A stretch of 64,000 nucleotides of DNA from Tateyamaria sp. ANG-S1 (GTDB lineage: Bacteria; Pseudomonadota; Alphaproteobacteria; Rhodobacterales; Rhodobacteraceae). The notes below the pieces were generated by a model, which did not search any database, was not told the DNA's origin, and saw only the letters and a list, made by a program, of their open reading frames with translations. This document shows, piece by piece, positions 42,823-52,748 of the stretch. Each line of letters begins with the position of its first letter. Position 1 is the stretch's first letter. A program made the position numbers and the translations under genes. Where the stretch lies: positions 62,001 through 126,000 of the forward strand of contig NZ_JWLL01000006.1 of assembly GCF_000814025.1 (NCBI RefSeq), read 5' to 3'.

Positions 42823-44472
42823 ATGTTGCGCGGGTTGGACATATCCGACATGCTGATCATCGACCGGCTGGAACTGCAGTTCCAGCCTGGCCTCAACGTG
42901 CTGACCGGTGAGACGGGCGCGGGCAAGTCGATCCTTCTGGACAGTCTGGGCTTTGTGCTGGGGTGGCGCGGCCGTGCTGATCTGGTGCGGCAGGGGGCTG
43001 CGCAGGGCGAGGTGACGGCGTGGTTTGATCTGGCCGACGGACACCCGGCGCGCGCGGTGCTTGAAGAGGCGGGTCTGCCCGTGGACGACGAGTTGATCCT
43101 GCGCCGTGTGAACACCGCAGACGGGCGCAAGACGGCTTGGGTCAACGACCGCCGCTGTTCGGGTGAAGTGTTGCGGGCGCTGTCCGACACCCTGATCGAA
43201 CTGCATGGCCAGCATGATGACCGGGGCCTGTTGAACCCGCGTGGGCATCGCGCGATCCTTGATGACTTTGCCGGACTGGACGCTGCGCGGGACAAGACGC
43301 GCAAGGCGTGGCGGGCTGTTGGGCATGCGAAAAAGGCGCTGGAGGCGGCGGAGGCGGCCATGGCCGCCATTCGCGAGGAAGAGGATTTTCTGCGTCATGC
43401 CGTGGCCGAGTTGGACGCCCTTGATCCGCAGCCGGGCGAGGAAGCGGAACTGGATACCAAACGCCGTCTGATGCAAGGCGCTGAGCGCATTCGCGAGGAC
43501 GTGCAGCGCGCCCATCAGGTTCTTGGCCACGATGGGGCCGAGGGCGCGGTGAGCGATGCGATCCGTTGGCTGGACGGCGTCGCTGACAGTGCAGAGGGCC
43601 AGCTTGACGCGCCGCTGGCGGCGCTTTCGCGGGCCATGGTCGAGTTGGACGAGGCGACCGACGGCATCGTTGCGGCGCTCGAAACCCTGACATTCAACCC
43701 GTCTGAGCTGGAAGACACCGAGGAGCGGCTGTTCGCCATGCGCGGGCTGGCCCGTAAGCATGATGTGATTCCGGACGAATTGGCGCGCTTTGCGGGCGAC
43801 CTGCGGACCAAGCTGTCGGCGTTGGACGCGGGCGATGCCGACCTTGGCCGCTTGCGATCCGAGTTGGACGCCGCGCAATCCGCTTATGATGCAGCAGCGG
43901 ACAAGCTGGGTGCGGCCCGCCGCAAGTCGGCCAAGGCGCTCGACAAGGCCGTGATGGCAGAGCTTGCCCCGCTCAAGATGGAACGGGCCGTGTTCGAGAC
44001 CCAGATCACCGATGAAGAGCCGGGGCCGGAGGGGCGTGATGCTGTCGCCTTTACCGTTGCGACGAACCCCGGCGCACCTGCCGGACCGCTGAACAAGATC
44101 GCGTCTGGTGGCGAACTCAGCCGGTTTCTGCTGGCGCTGAAAGTGTGCCTCACGCGGGAGCAATCGGGCCTGACCATGATCTTTGACGAGATCGACCGGG
44201 GCGTGGGCGGTGCCACAGCCGATGCGGTGGGGCGGCGCCTGAGCCAGATCGCCGAAACGGGGCAGGTTCTGGTTGTGACCCACTCGCCGCAGGTGGCGGC
44301 GCTGGGTGCGCATCATTGGCGCGTGGAAAAGAAGGTGGCCAAGGGTATGACCACCTCGCAAGTCGTACCGCTTGCCGCGCCCGAGCGGGTGGACGAGATC
44401 GCGCGTATGCTCGCCGGTGACACCATCACAGACGAGGCGCGGGGGGCCGCCCGCGCGCTTCTGAGCGGTTAG
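42823..44472 (+). CDS. recN: DNA repair protein RecN
   Basis: 549 residues, SMC-like. Walker A GETGAGKSILLDSLG at the N-terminus, long coiled-coil arms (about 150-370), ABC signature SGGELSRFLLALK and Walker B TMIFDEIDRGVGG, then VLVVTHSPQVAALG. It acts early in double-strand break repair. It starts with ATG at 42823 without a strong ribosome site (a CTG/TGATG context precedes). Confidence 0.96.
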   Translation: MLRGLDISDMLIIDRLELQFQPGLNVLTGETGAGKSILLDSLGFVLGWRGRADLVRQGAAQGEVTAWFDLADGHPARAVLEEAGLPVDDELILRRVNTADGRKTAWVNDRRCSGEVLRALSDTLIELHGQHDDRGLLNPRGHRAILDDFAGLDAARDKTRKAWRAVGHAKKALEAAEAAMAAIREEEDFLRHAVAELDALDPQPGEEAELDTKRRLMQGAERIREDVQRAHQVLGHDGAEGAVSDAIRWLDGVADSAEGQLDAPLAALSRAMVELDEATDGIVAALETLTFNPSELEDTEERLFAMRGLARKHDVIPDELARFAGDLRTKLSALDAGDADLGRLRSELDAAQSAYDAAADKLGAARRKSAKALDKAVMAELAPLKMERAVFETQITDEEPGPEGRDAVAFTVATNPGAPAGPLNKIASGGELSRFLLALKVCLTREQSGLTMIFDEIDRGVGGATADAVGRRLSQIAETGQVLVVTHSPQVAALGAHHWRVEKKVAKGMTTSQVVPLAAPERVDEIARMLAGDTITDEARGAARALLSG

Positions 44473-44567
44473 GGCCACAATCGCGATGCTGTGACACCGC
44501 GGGGGCTTTCGCAGCTGCGGCATTCGGCGTAACGCTTGGACAGCCACAGTTCTTGCAGCCCGGTCCC

Positions 44568-46256
44568 ATGTCCGCCCCCGACCGATCCATTCTGTCCCAG
44601 CAACTCGACCTTGCCGTCACTGCTTGCAAGGGCGGCTGGCACGTGCTGCGGCATCGGGGGCCGAACCAGTTGCAATTCTGGTTCATCGCTCTTGCTATTG
44701 GTATTGCCGCAGGTTTCGCAGCGCTGTTCTTCCGCAAGGGGATTGAGGCTTTGCAGGCCTATCTCTACGGCACTGAAGACGTGCAATACCTGCACACCTT
44801 CGCGTCATCCCTGCCATGGTACTGGATCCTGGTGATCCCTATCGCGGGGGGGCTGGTGACTGGTCTGATCCTGCACAATTTCACCAAGGATGGTGTGGCC
44901 CGCAGTGTGGCAGACGTGATCGAAGGCGCGGCCCTGCGCGACGGGCGCGTCAGCACGCGGGCCGGGGTCGCCTCGGCCTTCGCCAGTTTTATCACCCTGT
45001 CGACGGGCGGCTCCACGGGGCGGGAGGGTCCAGTGGTGCACATGGCGGCCGTCATTTCGACCAAGGTGTGCCGTTGGATCAAGGCGGATGGGGTCACGGG
45101 CCGCGACCTGTTGGGCTGTGCTGTGGCCGCTGCCGTCTCGGCCAGCTTCAACGCGCCCATTGCCGGGGCGCTCTTTGCCCTTGAAGTCGTGCTGCGCCAC
45201 TTCGCTGTCCATGCCTTTGCCCCCATTGTTATCGCCAGCGTGGCTGGCACGGTGATCAACCGCCTTGAATTTGGCGATGTGACCGAGTTCATGGCGCCCG
45301 ACACCAACGAGTTGGTGTTCTATCAGGAACTGCCTGCCTTCCTGCTGCTTGGCTTGCTCTGTGGTTTGGTTGCCGTTGTGCTGATGCGCGCAATTTTCTG
45401 GACGGATGATATGGGCACCGCGTTTCAATCTCGCACAGGTTTGCCCCGCTGGCTGCGCCCGGCTGTCGCTGGTGCGCTGCTGGGTGGCATGGCGATCTTC
45501 TATCCGCACATCATTGGCGTCGGTTATGAAACCACCTCACTCGCCTTGACGGGGCAATTGGCGCTGAACGAGGTGGTGGTGTTCATCATTATGAAGACCG
45601 CCGCCGTGGCGATCACAATGGCGGGGCGCATGGGCGGCGGGGTGTTTTCGCCGTCGCTGATGATCGGGGCGCTGACCGGTCTGGGGTTTGGCCTCGTGGC
45701 AACAGGCATCTTCCCCGATGTGTCCGGGTCAGTGACGCTTTATGCGCTGGCCGGGATGGGGGCGGTGGCTGCTGCTGTGCTGGGCGCGCCGATTTCGACC
45801 ACTCTCATTGTCTTTGAATTGACCGGCGACTGGCAGACGGGGCTGGCCGTGATGGTGGCTGTGTCGATGTCCACAGCGCTGTCCTCACGTCTTGTCGATC
45901 GCTCCTTCTTTCTCACTCAGCTGGAGCGGCGTGGCGTCCACCTTGCCGCCGGGCCGCAAGCCTATCTGCTGGCGATGTTCCGCGTGGGGTCGGTCATGCG
46001 CAAACAGGACGACGCCCGTGCTGCGGACGAGGCGCGCTGTTGGGAGATGATCGGTGAGGGGATCTATGTAGACCAAAACGCCACGCTTGAGGCCGCCATG
46101 CCGATTTTTGACCGGACCATGGTGCGGTTCATTCCGGTGGTGACGCTGACGGGTGAGAATGCCGCGCCCGAGCTACAGGGCGCGCTGTTCCATGTGGATG
46201 CGTTGAAAGCCTATAACCGTGCGCTGGCCGCCACTGCGGCCGAGGAGCATAGCTAG
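44568..46256 (+). CDS. ClC-family chloride channel/antiporter
   Basis: 562 residues with the 18-helix ClC pattern. Motif 1 (usually GSGIPE) is STGGSTGREGPVVHMA, which keeps GREGP with the gating Glu; GGVFSPSLMIGA gives the GxFxP motif; GAPISTTLIVFELTG follows. The C-terminal 120 residues are cytoplasmic and could hold a degenerate CBS-like part. Whether it is a channel or a proton antiporter depends on a second Glu that I cannot place with certainty. Start at ATG 44568; a TTG at 44553 is also open. Confidence 0.92.
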   Translation: MSAPDRSILSQQLDLAVTACKGGWHVLRHRGPNQLQFWFIALAIGIAAGFAALFFRKGIEALQAYLYGTEDVQYLHTFASSLPWYWILVIPIAGGLVTGLILHNFTKDGVARSVADVIEGAALRDGRVSTRAGVASAFASFITLSTGGSTGREGPVVHMAAVISTKVCRWIKADGVTGRDLLGCAVAAAVSASFNAPIAGALFALEVVLRHFAVHAFAPIVIASVAGTVINRLEFGDVTEFMAPDTNELVFYQELPAFLLLGLLCGLVAVVLMRAIFWTDDMGTAFQSRTGLPRWLRPAVAGALLGGMAIFYPHIIGVGYETTSLALTGQLALNEVVVFIIMKTAAVAITMAGRMGGGVFSPSLMIGALTGLGFGLVATGIFPDVSGSVTLYALAGMGAVAAAVLGAPISTTLIVFELTGDWQTGLAVMVAVSMSTALSSRLVDRSFFLTQLERRGVHLAAGPQAYLLAMFRVGSVMRKQDDARAADEARCWEMIGEGIYVDQNATLEAAMPIFDRTMVRFIPVVTLTGENAAPELQGALFHVDALKAYNRALAATAAEEHS

Positions 46257-46597
46257 ATTTCTTCGACCGTGACGCCGTTGTTTGTGTAGAAGGCCAGGTG
46301 GTCCTTGATCCGTGCGACACCGTCCAGCGGTGCCTCATAGGTCCAGACGGCGTTGGCCAGTGTCTGAGACTTTGTCACCACGGAATAGTAGTTTGCATCG
46401 CCCTTGTGCGGGCAATGGGTGGTCTTGTCGGTGCGGTCGAGAAAGGCCATCGCGATGTCGTCGCGCGGGAAGTAGATGACCGAAGGGTAGTCGCCTTCGC
46501 TCAGCTCAAGTGCTGCGCTGCTTTCGCCCAGTACGGCCCCACCTGCGCGCACTGTCCATGTGCCGGGTGCCTTGCGGATCGTGATGTGATCAGCCAT
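46253..46597 (-). CDS. DUF427 family protein
   Basis: 114 residues. Family features: the N-terminus ITIRKAPGTWTVRAGGAVLGES, YFPRDDIAMAFLDRTDKTTHCPHKG-type core (split: YFPRDDIAMAFL, TTHCPHKGDANYYSV) and VWTYEAP before ARIKDHLAFY. DUF427 proteins are small beta proteins of unknown function. AAGGAGG stands just before the ATG. Convergent with the ClC gene, sharing CTAG at 46253-46256. Confidence 0.92.
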   Translation of the reverse strand: MADHITIRKAPGTWTVRAGGAVLGESSAALELSEGDYPSVIYFPRDDIAMAFLDRTDKTTHCPHKGDANYYSVVTKSQTLANAVWTYEAPLDGVARIKDHLAFYTNNGVTVEEI

Positions 46598-46673
46598 GCC
46601 TGAGCCTCCTTCTCATTGCATTTCCGTCGTGATGAAGCGCCGGTGTAACAGAGAAATGACACCCGGGCCAGTG

Positions 46674-48464
46674 TTAGAGCGGGGCGCAGGCTTGCAGTAG
46701 CCACGTGCGCGCCTCATCCGACACGCGCGGGCCGATTTTCTCAAGCGTTTCAGCGTGGTAGGCGTTGAGCCACGCACGCGATGGCGCATCCAGAATGTCC
46801 ACGACAATCAGGCGTTGGTCGATGGGGGCAAAGGTGAGTGTGCGCCACGACAGCATCTCGCGATGGGCGTCACCGCCGGGCGGGCATTCAGCCTGTTCCA
46901 CGACAATCAGGTTCTCGATCCGGATGCCGAAGCCGCCCTCGCGGTAGTAGCCTGGCTCATTCGACAGGATCATGCCCGGCTGGAACGGCACAGTGCTCAC
47001 GCGGCTCAGCCTTTGCGGTCCCTCGTGCACCGACAGATAGGCGCCCACACCGTGGCCCAGTCCGTGGTCAAAGTCTTGGTGCGCATACCAGAGCGGTGCG
47101 CGGCCAATGGCTTCGATGTCGCGCCCGCCGAGCCCTTTGGGCCAGATCAGGCGTGACATGCTGATCATACCCATCAGCACGCGGGTAAAGGCGGCACGCG
47201 CCTCGTCCGGCGGCGTGCCGATGGCGATCGTGCGAGTGATGTCGGTGGTACCGTCCAGATACTGACCACCGCTGTCCAGAACGATCAGTTGCCCGTCGTC
47301 TAGCGTGCTGTCGGTTTCCTCGGTCACGCGGTAGTGCATGATAGCGCCGTTGGGGCCGGTGCCCGCAATGGTCTCGAAGCTAATGTCCTGCAGTGCGTTG
47401 TCACGGCGGCGGTATTGCTCGAGTTGCGTGACCACTTGCGTTTCGCGCAGGCTCCCGGGGGCTTGCGCATCGAGCCATGCCAGCAGTTCCACCAACGCTG
47501 CGCCATCGCGCAGATGCGCCTCGGCGCTGCCTGCAATCTCAGCTTCGTTCTTGCAGGCCTTGGGCAGCGCGCACGGGTCGTCGCCCCATTGCATGCGATC
47601 CCCGATGGCATCGGCGACAATCACCGGGACTGAAGACTTTTCGAGACGCACGGGCCCTTCAAGTTCAGCAAGCGTGCCAAGAAAGGCGTCGGGCGCATGG
47701 CACGTCACATCGCCGCCCAGATGATCGCGCACCTCGACCAGCTTGGCCGTGTCCATGAACAGGTCAACCGCGCCCGAGGCATGCAGGATGGCAAAGCCTT
47801 GCGCAATCGGATTGCGCGGAATGTCGGAACCGCGGATGTTCAACAGCCAACACAGGCTGTCGGGCAGAGTGATCACGGCCGAAGCCGCCCCGGCCTCGGT
47901 CAAGCCCTTCGCCAAACGTGCGCGCTTGTCTTCGTGGCTTTCGCCGGCGAATTCCAATGGATGGACCTTGGCCATCTCGGCGGCTGGCCCCGGTTGATCG
48001 TCCCAGATGCGGTCCACGAGGTTCTCGCATTGCACCAGCGCGATCCCGATGCCCTTCAATCCGTCCTCGGCCTGTGCAATCTGGCCGGGCGTGTGCAGCC
48101 AGGGATCAAAGCCGACCTTGCCGCCGTCGGGCAACTGCTCTTTCAGCCAGTCAGACAGCGATGTCTCGGGCCATGGCACGGGCGTGTAGTCTTTGGCCAC
48201 CTGCGCCTTCACCTGTGTCCGATACCGACCATCAATGAACACCCCGGCCACGTCCCGCAAAGCCGCGCAGAACCCGGCAGATCCGGTAAACCCGGTCAAC
48301 CACGCCAACCGCTCATCGCGGGCCGAGACATACTCACCCTGATGCGCATCCGCACGCGGGACGAGGAACCCATCCAGCCCGTCGGCTTCCAACTCAGCGC
48401 GCAACGCCTTCAATCGCGGTGGACCTTGTTCCGGACGTGCTGTGACCTCAAAGCTCTGGAACAT
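46674..48464 (-). CDS. pepP: Xaa-Pro aminopeptidase (aminopeptidase P, M24 family)
   Basis: 596 residues: two creatinase N-terminal domains (about 1-300), M24 catalytic domain and a short C-terminal part, the three-domain form found in alphaproteobacteria and eukaryotes. Metal ligands: Asp pair in GGQYLDGTTDITRTIAIG, His in GHGVGAYLSVHEGP, Glu in SNEPGYYREGGFGIR, Glu in IRIENLIVV. It removes N-terminal residues before proline in the cytoplasm. Confidence 0.94.
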   Translation of the reverse strand: MFQSFEVTARPEQGPPRLKALRAELEADGLDGFLVPRADAHQGEYVSARDERLAWLTGFTGSAGFCAALRDVAGVFIDGRYRTQVKAQVAKDYTPVPWPETSLSDWLKEQLPDGGKVGFDPWLHTPGQIAQAEDGLKGIGIALVQCENLVDRIWDDQPGPAAEMAKVHPLEFAGESHEDKRARLAKGLTEAGAASAVITLPDSLCWLLNIRGSDIPRNPIAQGFAILHASGAVDLFMDTAKLVEVRDHLGGDVTCHAPDAFLGTLAELEGPVRLEKSSVPVIVADAIGDRMQWGDDPCALPKACKNEAEIAGSAEAHLRDGAALVELLAWLDAQAPGSLRETQVVTQLEQYRRRDNALQDISFETIAGTGPNGAIMHYRVTEETDSTLDDGQLIVLDSGGQYLDGTTDITRTIAIGTPPDEARAAFTRVLMGMISMSRLIWPKGLGGRDIEAIGRAPLWYAHQDFDHGLGHGVGAYLSVHEGPQRLSRVSTVPFQPGMILSNEPGYYREGGFGIRIENLIVVEQAECPPGGDAHREMLSWRTLTFAPIDQRLIVVDILDAPSRAWLNAYHAETLEKIGPRVSDEARTWLLQACAPL

Positions 48465-48510
48465 GATCCACCTTCATCTTGCCAAATAAACTCTCCCCGA
48501 AGGGCCGATC

Positions 48511-50388
48511 TCAACTCGCGCGCTTCATCCCCATAACGCGCGCCCGCGCCCGTGGATCACTGTCAAAGAGCGCCGCCAATTGCTCTGTCATGGCTCCCGC
48601 CAATTGCTCCACGTCTGTGATAGTCACGGCGCGGTCATAGTAGCGGGTAACGTCATGCCCGATGCCGATGGCAAGCAACTCAACAGCCCGTTTGCGCTCA
48701 ACCATCGCAATCACGTCGCGCAGGTGTTTTTCCAGATAGTTCGCAGGATTCACCGACAATGTGCTGTCATCGACGGGTGCGCCGTCAGAAATTACCATCA
48801 GGATCTTGCGCGCTTCGGGGCGTGCGATCATGCGGCGATGCGCCCATTCCAACGCTTCGCCGTCGATGTTTTCCTTCAGCAAGCCTTCCTTCATCATCAG
48901 CCCCAGATTGGGCCGCGTCCGACGCCAGGGTGCGTCGGCTGATTTGTAGATGATGTGGCGCAGGTCGTTCAGACGACCGGGCTGGCTTGGTCGGCCATCG
49001 TTCAACCACGCCTCACGGGCAAGACCGCCCTTCCATGCCCGGGTGGTGAAGCCTAGGATTTCGACCTTCACATTGCAGCGCTCCAGCGTGCGGGCCAGAA
49101 CGTCGGCGCAGATGGCGGCGATGGAAATCGGACGTCCACGCATCGATCCGGAGTTGTCGAGGAGCAGCGTCACGACAGTATCACGGAACTCCGTGTCCTT
49201 CTCGACCTTGAAGGACAGGGGCGTCGTCGGGTTCGCCACCACACGGGCCAAACGGCCCGCATCCAGCATTCCTTCCTCCCGGTCGAACTCCCACGACCGG
49301 TTCTGCTGCGCCTGCAAGCGGCGCTGCAGCTTGTTGGCGAGACGTGACACGGCACCTTTCAGCGGCTCCAACTGCTGGTCCAGATAGGCGCGCAAACGCT
49401 CCAACTCGACCGGCTCGGCCAGATCTTCGGCCCCGATTTCCTCGTCATGCGCATCCAGATAGACCTGATAGTCCGGATCAGCCTCGGACACCGGCTGCGG
49501 GGCAGGGGGTTCAAGCGGGGCCTCACCCTCCGGCATCTCTGCCTCTTCGCCCAGTTCCTGATCGGCCATGTCGTCCATGGAGACCTGGGCTTCGGACGAA
49601 TCCTGCGTCTCGTCCTGCGAGCTTTCAGGCGTGCCTTCGGCGTTCTCCTCGTCCTGATCGTCTTGGCCTGTGCTGTCGGGCTCCTGATCCTCTTCCTGGC
49701 CTTCCTCGGCCTCGTCTTCCATGTCGTCGTCAAGCTGGTCGGGGTCATCGCCCAACTGATCGCCATAGCCGAGGTCTGTGATCACCTGCCGCGCAAATTT
49801 CGCAAAGGCGGCTTGATCATCCAGAATATCGCCAAGGTTTTCGAGCGTGCCGCCCGCCTGATCCTCAATGAACCCGCGCCACAGCTCCATGGCGTTCTCG
49901 GCCCCGGAGGGCAGATCGCGGCCCGTCGCCAAATGCCGCACCAGATAGCCCGCCGCTGCCGCTAAAGGCACGTCAGAGGCCTGCTTGCATTGGTCATAGC
50001 CCTTGCGCACCGCCTCATTGGCGATCTTGGCGTCGATATTGCCTGCGGTGCCCGGCATGTCGCGCGCGCCCATCGCTTCGCAACGGGCTGTTTCCATGGC
50101 CTCGTAGAGATCCCGCGCCATCTCGCCCTGCGGAGAATAGCGCGCATGGGTCTGCCCGTTGTGATAGCGGCGGTGCAACGCCAGCGCATCAGCGGTGCCA
50201 CGCGCCAGCAGCACTTCCTCGCGCGTCATGCGGCGGGACACTTGCGGCAAGCGCATGGAATCGCCCGACACACCCGCCGGATCGACGGAGTAGGAGACGC
50301 TCAACTCCGGGTCATTCGCCATGACCTTGGTGGCCTCGGCGAGCGCCTTTTTGAACGGATCGGCGGGGTTGTCGTTTTGGGTGCTCAT
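48511..50388 (-). CDS. cobT: Aerobic cobaltochelatase subunit CobT
   Basis: 625 residues. N-terminal [15 protein letters not shown], a central very acidic region (about 215-300, D/E-rich), and a C-terminal von Willebrand A domain with the MIDAS motif DNSGSMRG and ISDGAPVDD. With CobS (AAA+) and CobN it inserts cobalt into hydrogenobyrinic acid diamide in aerobic cobalamin synthesis. Its ATG overlaps the stop of the racemase-like gene (ATGA), which in turn follows cobS, so the three form one operon. Confidence 0.95.
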   Translation of the reverse strand: MSTQNDNPADPFKKALAEATKVMANDPELSVSYSVDPAGVSGDSMRLPQVSRRMTREEVLLARGTADALALHRRYHNGQTHARYSPQGEMARDLYEAMETARCEAMGARDMPGTAGNIDAKIANEAVRKGYDQCKQASDVPLAAAAGYLVRHLATGRDLPSGAENAMELWRGFIEDQAGGTLENLGDILDDQAAFAKFARQVITDLGYGDQLGDDPDQLDDDMEDEAEEGQEEDQEPDSTGQDDQDEENAEGTPESSQDETQDSSEAQVSMDDMADQELGEEAEMPEGEAPLEPPAPQPVSEADPDYQVYLDAHDEEIGAEDLAEPVELERLRAYLDQQLEPLKGAVSRLANKLQRRLQAQQNRSWEFDREEGMLDAGRLARVVANPTTPLSFKVEKDTEFRDTVVTLLLDNSGSMRGRPISIAAICADVLARTLERCNVKVEILGFTTRAWKGGLAREAWLNDGRPSQPGRLNDLRHIIYKSADAPWRRTRPNLGLMMKEGLLKENIDGEALEWAHRRMIARPEARKILMVISDGAPVDDSTLSVNPANYLEKHLRDVIAMVERKRAVELLAIGIGHDVTRYYDRAVTITDVEQLAGAMTEQLAALFDSDPRARARVMGMKRAS

Positions 50389-51086
50389 GCAGAACCGCCT
50401 ACAGAATGATCAGAGAGGGTGGCGCGCCCGGTCGCGAGGGCAACCAGCACGTCCACATGGATATCAAGCGCGTCGATGACTTCATAGCCCACGTCGCGCC
50501 CATCAAAGGCGAGGTTCAAATCGGTCCCCGCCAAAACAACGGCCTGCGCGCCGGCGTCGATCAGCTTGCGCCCTTCTTCGATGAAAAAGGCGCGTTGTGC
50601 GTCAGTGCATGTGCCTGCGAGCGCCATGTCGGTATAGGCTGTGCCGACACCGTCAATGTCTTGCGGCGCAACGGCGCCTGTATGTTCAAGCTGGCCATAA
50701 AGCTGCGTCCGCATGACGACACCCGTTCCAAGCAAACCCACGGTCTCTAACCCTTGGGCTACGAAAAACGCGTCAAGCGGGCTCACTGCGCTGACCAAAG
50801 GCAGGGGTGACAGCGGCGCAGTTTCCTCAAAGCAAAAGTGCCCACCCAACGATGTGATGGCGGCGCACTCTGCGCCTGCCGCCTTCAACTGGCCGATGAG
50901 GTCCGCGTAAATCCGCGCCTGTGCCGATTTATTCCCGGCCTTGTTGTTGGCAAGCAGGGTAGACGCCTCTGTGTTGACTATGGTCAACTCCAATGGCGCG
51001 CCCAAAGACCGCATCTCATCGGTCAGGCGCTTGTAGTACGAAATCGTTGCTGCAGGACCAATGCCGCCAATCAGGCCGATATGCAT
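50385..51086 (-). CDS. Aspartate/glutamate racemase superfamily protein lacking both catalytic Cys motifs
   Basis: 233 residues. Fold-level features are clear: [20 protein letters not shown] at the N-terminus, TIVNTEAS strand end, and the C-terminal half repeat. At the first catalytic position the usual CNTAH motif reads [10 protein letters not shown] (76-85), and at the second the usual GCTE motif reads LAGTDLNL (185-192). Neither canonical cysteine is present, although Cys85 is close to the first site. The protein may bind a small acid without racemising it or use other chemistry. Sits between cobS and cobT, overlapping cobT and 15 bases from cobS. Confidence 0.85.
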   Translation of the reverse strand: MHIGLIGGIGPAATISYYKRLTDEMRSLGAPLELTIVNTEASTLLANNKAGNKSAQARIYADLIGQLKAAGAECAAITSLGGHFCFEETAPLSPLPLVSAVSPLDAFFVAQGLETVGLLGTGVVMRTQLYGQLEHTGAVAPQDIDGVGTAYTDMALAGTCTDAQRAFFIEEGRKLIDAGAQAVVLAGTDLNLAFDGRDVGYEVIDALDIHVDVLVALATGRATLSDHSVGGSA

Positions 51087-51101
51087 CGTGCCTCCTTCGG
51101 C

Positions 51102-52088
51102 TTATCCCAGGCTCACACTCGCCGCACTTTCCGGCAGCTCTTCGTCAAACAGGCGCTGATAGAACTCGGCAACCGTCTGCCGTTCCAACTCATCGCATTT
51201 GTTCAGGAACGAAAGCCGGAACGCATAGCCCACATTGCGGAAAATCTCGGCATTCTGAGCCCAGGCAATCACGGTCCGCGGCGACATCACCGTCGACAGG
51301 TCCCCGTTCATGAATGCCGTCCGCGTCAGGTCGGCCACGGTAACCATCTGTTTGATGGTCTTGCGGCCCTCTGCCGTGTTGTAGTGTGGGTTCTTGGCCA
51401 GCACGATCGCCGTTTCGGCATCAATCGACAAGTAGTTCAATGTCGCCACCAGCGACCAACGGTCCATCTGACCTTGGTTGATCTGTTGGGTGCCGTGATA
51501 CAGGCCCGTCGTGTCGCCCAAACCGACGGTGTTTGCCGTCGCGAAGATGCGGAAATAGGGGTGCGGGTTGATGACCTGGTTCTGGTCCAGCAGCGTCAGC
51601 TTGCCGTCCACTTCCAGCACGCGCTGGATGACAAACATCACATCGGCGCGGCCCGCGTCGTATTCATCGAACACGATGGCGGTGGGGTTGCGCAGGGCCC
51701 AAGGCAGGATACCCTCTTGGAAATCAGTGACTTGCTTGCCATCCTTCAGCTTGATGGCGTCCTTGCCGATCAGGTCGATCCGGGAGATATGGCTGTCGAG
51801 GTTCACGCGCACAGCGGGCCAGTTCAGGCGCGCGGCGACCTGTTCGATGTGGGTCGATTTGCCCGTGCCGTGATAGCCTTGGATCATCACTCGGCGGTTG
51901 TGGGAAAACCCTGCAAGGATCGCCAGTGTCGTGTCGGGATCGAACTTGTAGGTGCTGTCGAGGTCCGGTACGCGGTCGGTGCGGTCTGCAAAGCCCTTGA
52001 CCACCATGTCGGTGTCGATGCCGAACACCTCGCGGACCGAGATCTCTTCGGTTGGTTTTGCATTGATGTCCATCGCGCCGTCCGCCAT
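51102..52088 (-). CDS. cobS: Aerobic cobaltochelatase subunit CobS
   Basis: 328 residues, MoxR-type AAA+ ATPase. N-terminus [22 protein letters not shown] is the family start; Walker [10 protein letters not shown], Walker [13 protein letters not shown], and sensor region [20 protein letters not shown]. It forms the ATPase ring of the CobNST cobalt chelatase with CobT. First gene of the cobS-racemase-cobT group. A hairpin with T-run lies in its leader at 52113-52133. Confidence 0.96.
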   Translation of the reverse strand: MADGAMDINAKPTEEISVREVFGIDTDMVVKGFADRTDRVPDLDSTYKFDPDTTLAILAGFSHNRRVMIQGYHGTGKSTHIEQVAARLNWPAVRVNLDSHISRIDLIGKDAIKLKDGKQVTDFQEGILPWALRNPTAIVFDEYDAGRADVMFVIQRVLEVDGKLTLLDQNQVINPHPYFRIFATANTVGLGDTTGLYHGTQQINQGQMDRWSLVATLNYLSIDAETAIVLAKNPHYNTAEGRKTIKQMVTVADLTRTAFMNGDLSTVMSPRTVIAWAQNAEIFRNVGYAFRLSFLNKCDELERQTVAEFYQRLFDEELPESAASVSLG

Positions 52089-52112
52089 CTCAACTGTCCT
52101 TCAACATAGAAA

Positions 52113-52133
52113 ACGCGCCCCGGATGGGCGCGT
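52113..52133 (-). terminator. Hairpin with T-run 25 bases upstream of cobS
   Basis: ACGCGCCC (52113-52120) and GGGCGCGT (52126-52133) form a perfect 8-bp stem with 5-base loop; on the minus strand TTTTC follows. It lies between any cobS promoter further upstream and the start codon, so it is either an attenuator or the cobS promoter lies inside the last 25 bases, which is unlikely. No B12 riboswitch box was found upstream. Confidence 0.5.
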
Positions 52134-52307
52134 GGATCGTGGTGCAACATATGGCGGGAAAGGGCAAGGGGAAGGGGGGCATGTCTTAAACCCTATTTGC
52201 ACAAATCCCCGGCCACTGCTGCACGCCATCTGCACAATTGCAGGGCCATCATGGGGCATCGGTCCAGAAGAGGAAAGCAGTGATGCCAGTTTTCAGTTCA
52301 ACCCGGT

Positions 52308-52748
52308 GTGCGTGCGCCGTGGGCAGCATGTGTGCGGGGCTTTCCGTCGCAATTGCGATGCCAGGCCGCAGGCGGCGATTTGGCGCGGTTTCTGCCAGAC
52401 GCTCCGCTGTTTCACGTGTCGGCAGCGTCTGGCGCCGCTTTGGCGGGTTTTCTGCTTGCGGACGGTTTTGGGCGGCGGCGATGGCGCGGGCATCTCATCG
52501 GCGGTCTGACATGTGTTGCTGTGACACTCCTGGGGGCGTGGTTTGGCGCATCCATTGCGCTTGCATTCACTGCAAGCGGACATGCCGGTGCGACTTTGTC
52601 AGATGTTGTCGGAAACGCACCGTTTCTTGGTTTTATCGCAATCGCCGATGCGCTCAGCACCAGCTTGCCTGTCGCCGCAACCTGGGCGATCGCGATGACG
52701 CTTGTTCAGCTTTGGATGCGCAGGCGGCGCGGCGCACAGCCTACTTAA
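52308..52748 (+). CDS. Small membrane protein, possibly frameshifted at its 5' end
   Basis: 146 residues from GTG 52308. Three hydrophobic helices are clear: SAASGAALAGFLLADGF, GLTCVAVTLLGAWFGASIALAF (about 65-86) and APFLGFIAIADALSTSLPVAATWAIAM-type end (split: FLGFIAIADAL, PVAATWAIAMTLV). The first 20 codons look unnatural (several Cys and Arg). A better start, ATG 52283 with GAGGAAAG upstream, opens another frame with a hydrophobic MCAGLSVAIAM segment; a one-base change near 52365 would join both. The end overlaps the convergent J-domain gene by 8 bases. No family recognised. Confidence 0.5.
   Translation: MRAPWAACVRGFPSQLRCQAAGGDLARFLPDAPLFHVSAASGAALAGFLLADGFGRRRWRGHLIGGLTCVAVTLLGAWFGASIALAFTASGHAGATLSDVVGNAPFLGFIAIADALSTSLPVAATWAIAMTLVQLWMRRRRGAQPT

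Noticed and set aside
52089-52282. Cobalamin riboswitch upstream of cobS
   Set aside because: The conserved B12 box and the neighbouring core segments could not be found on the minus strand.
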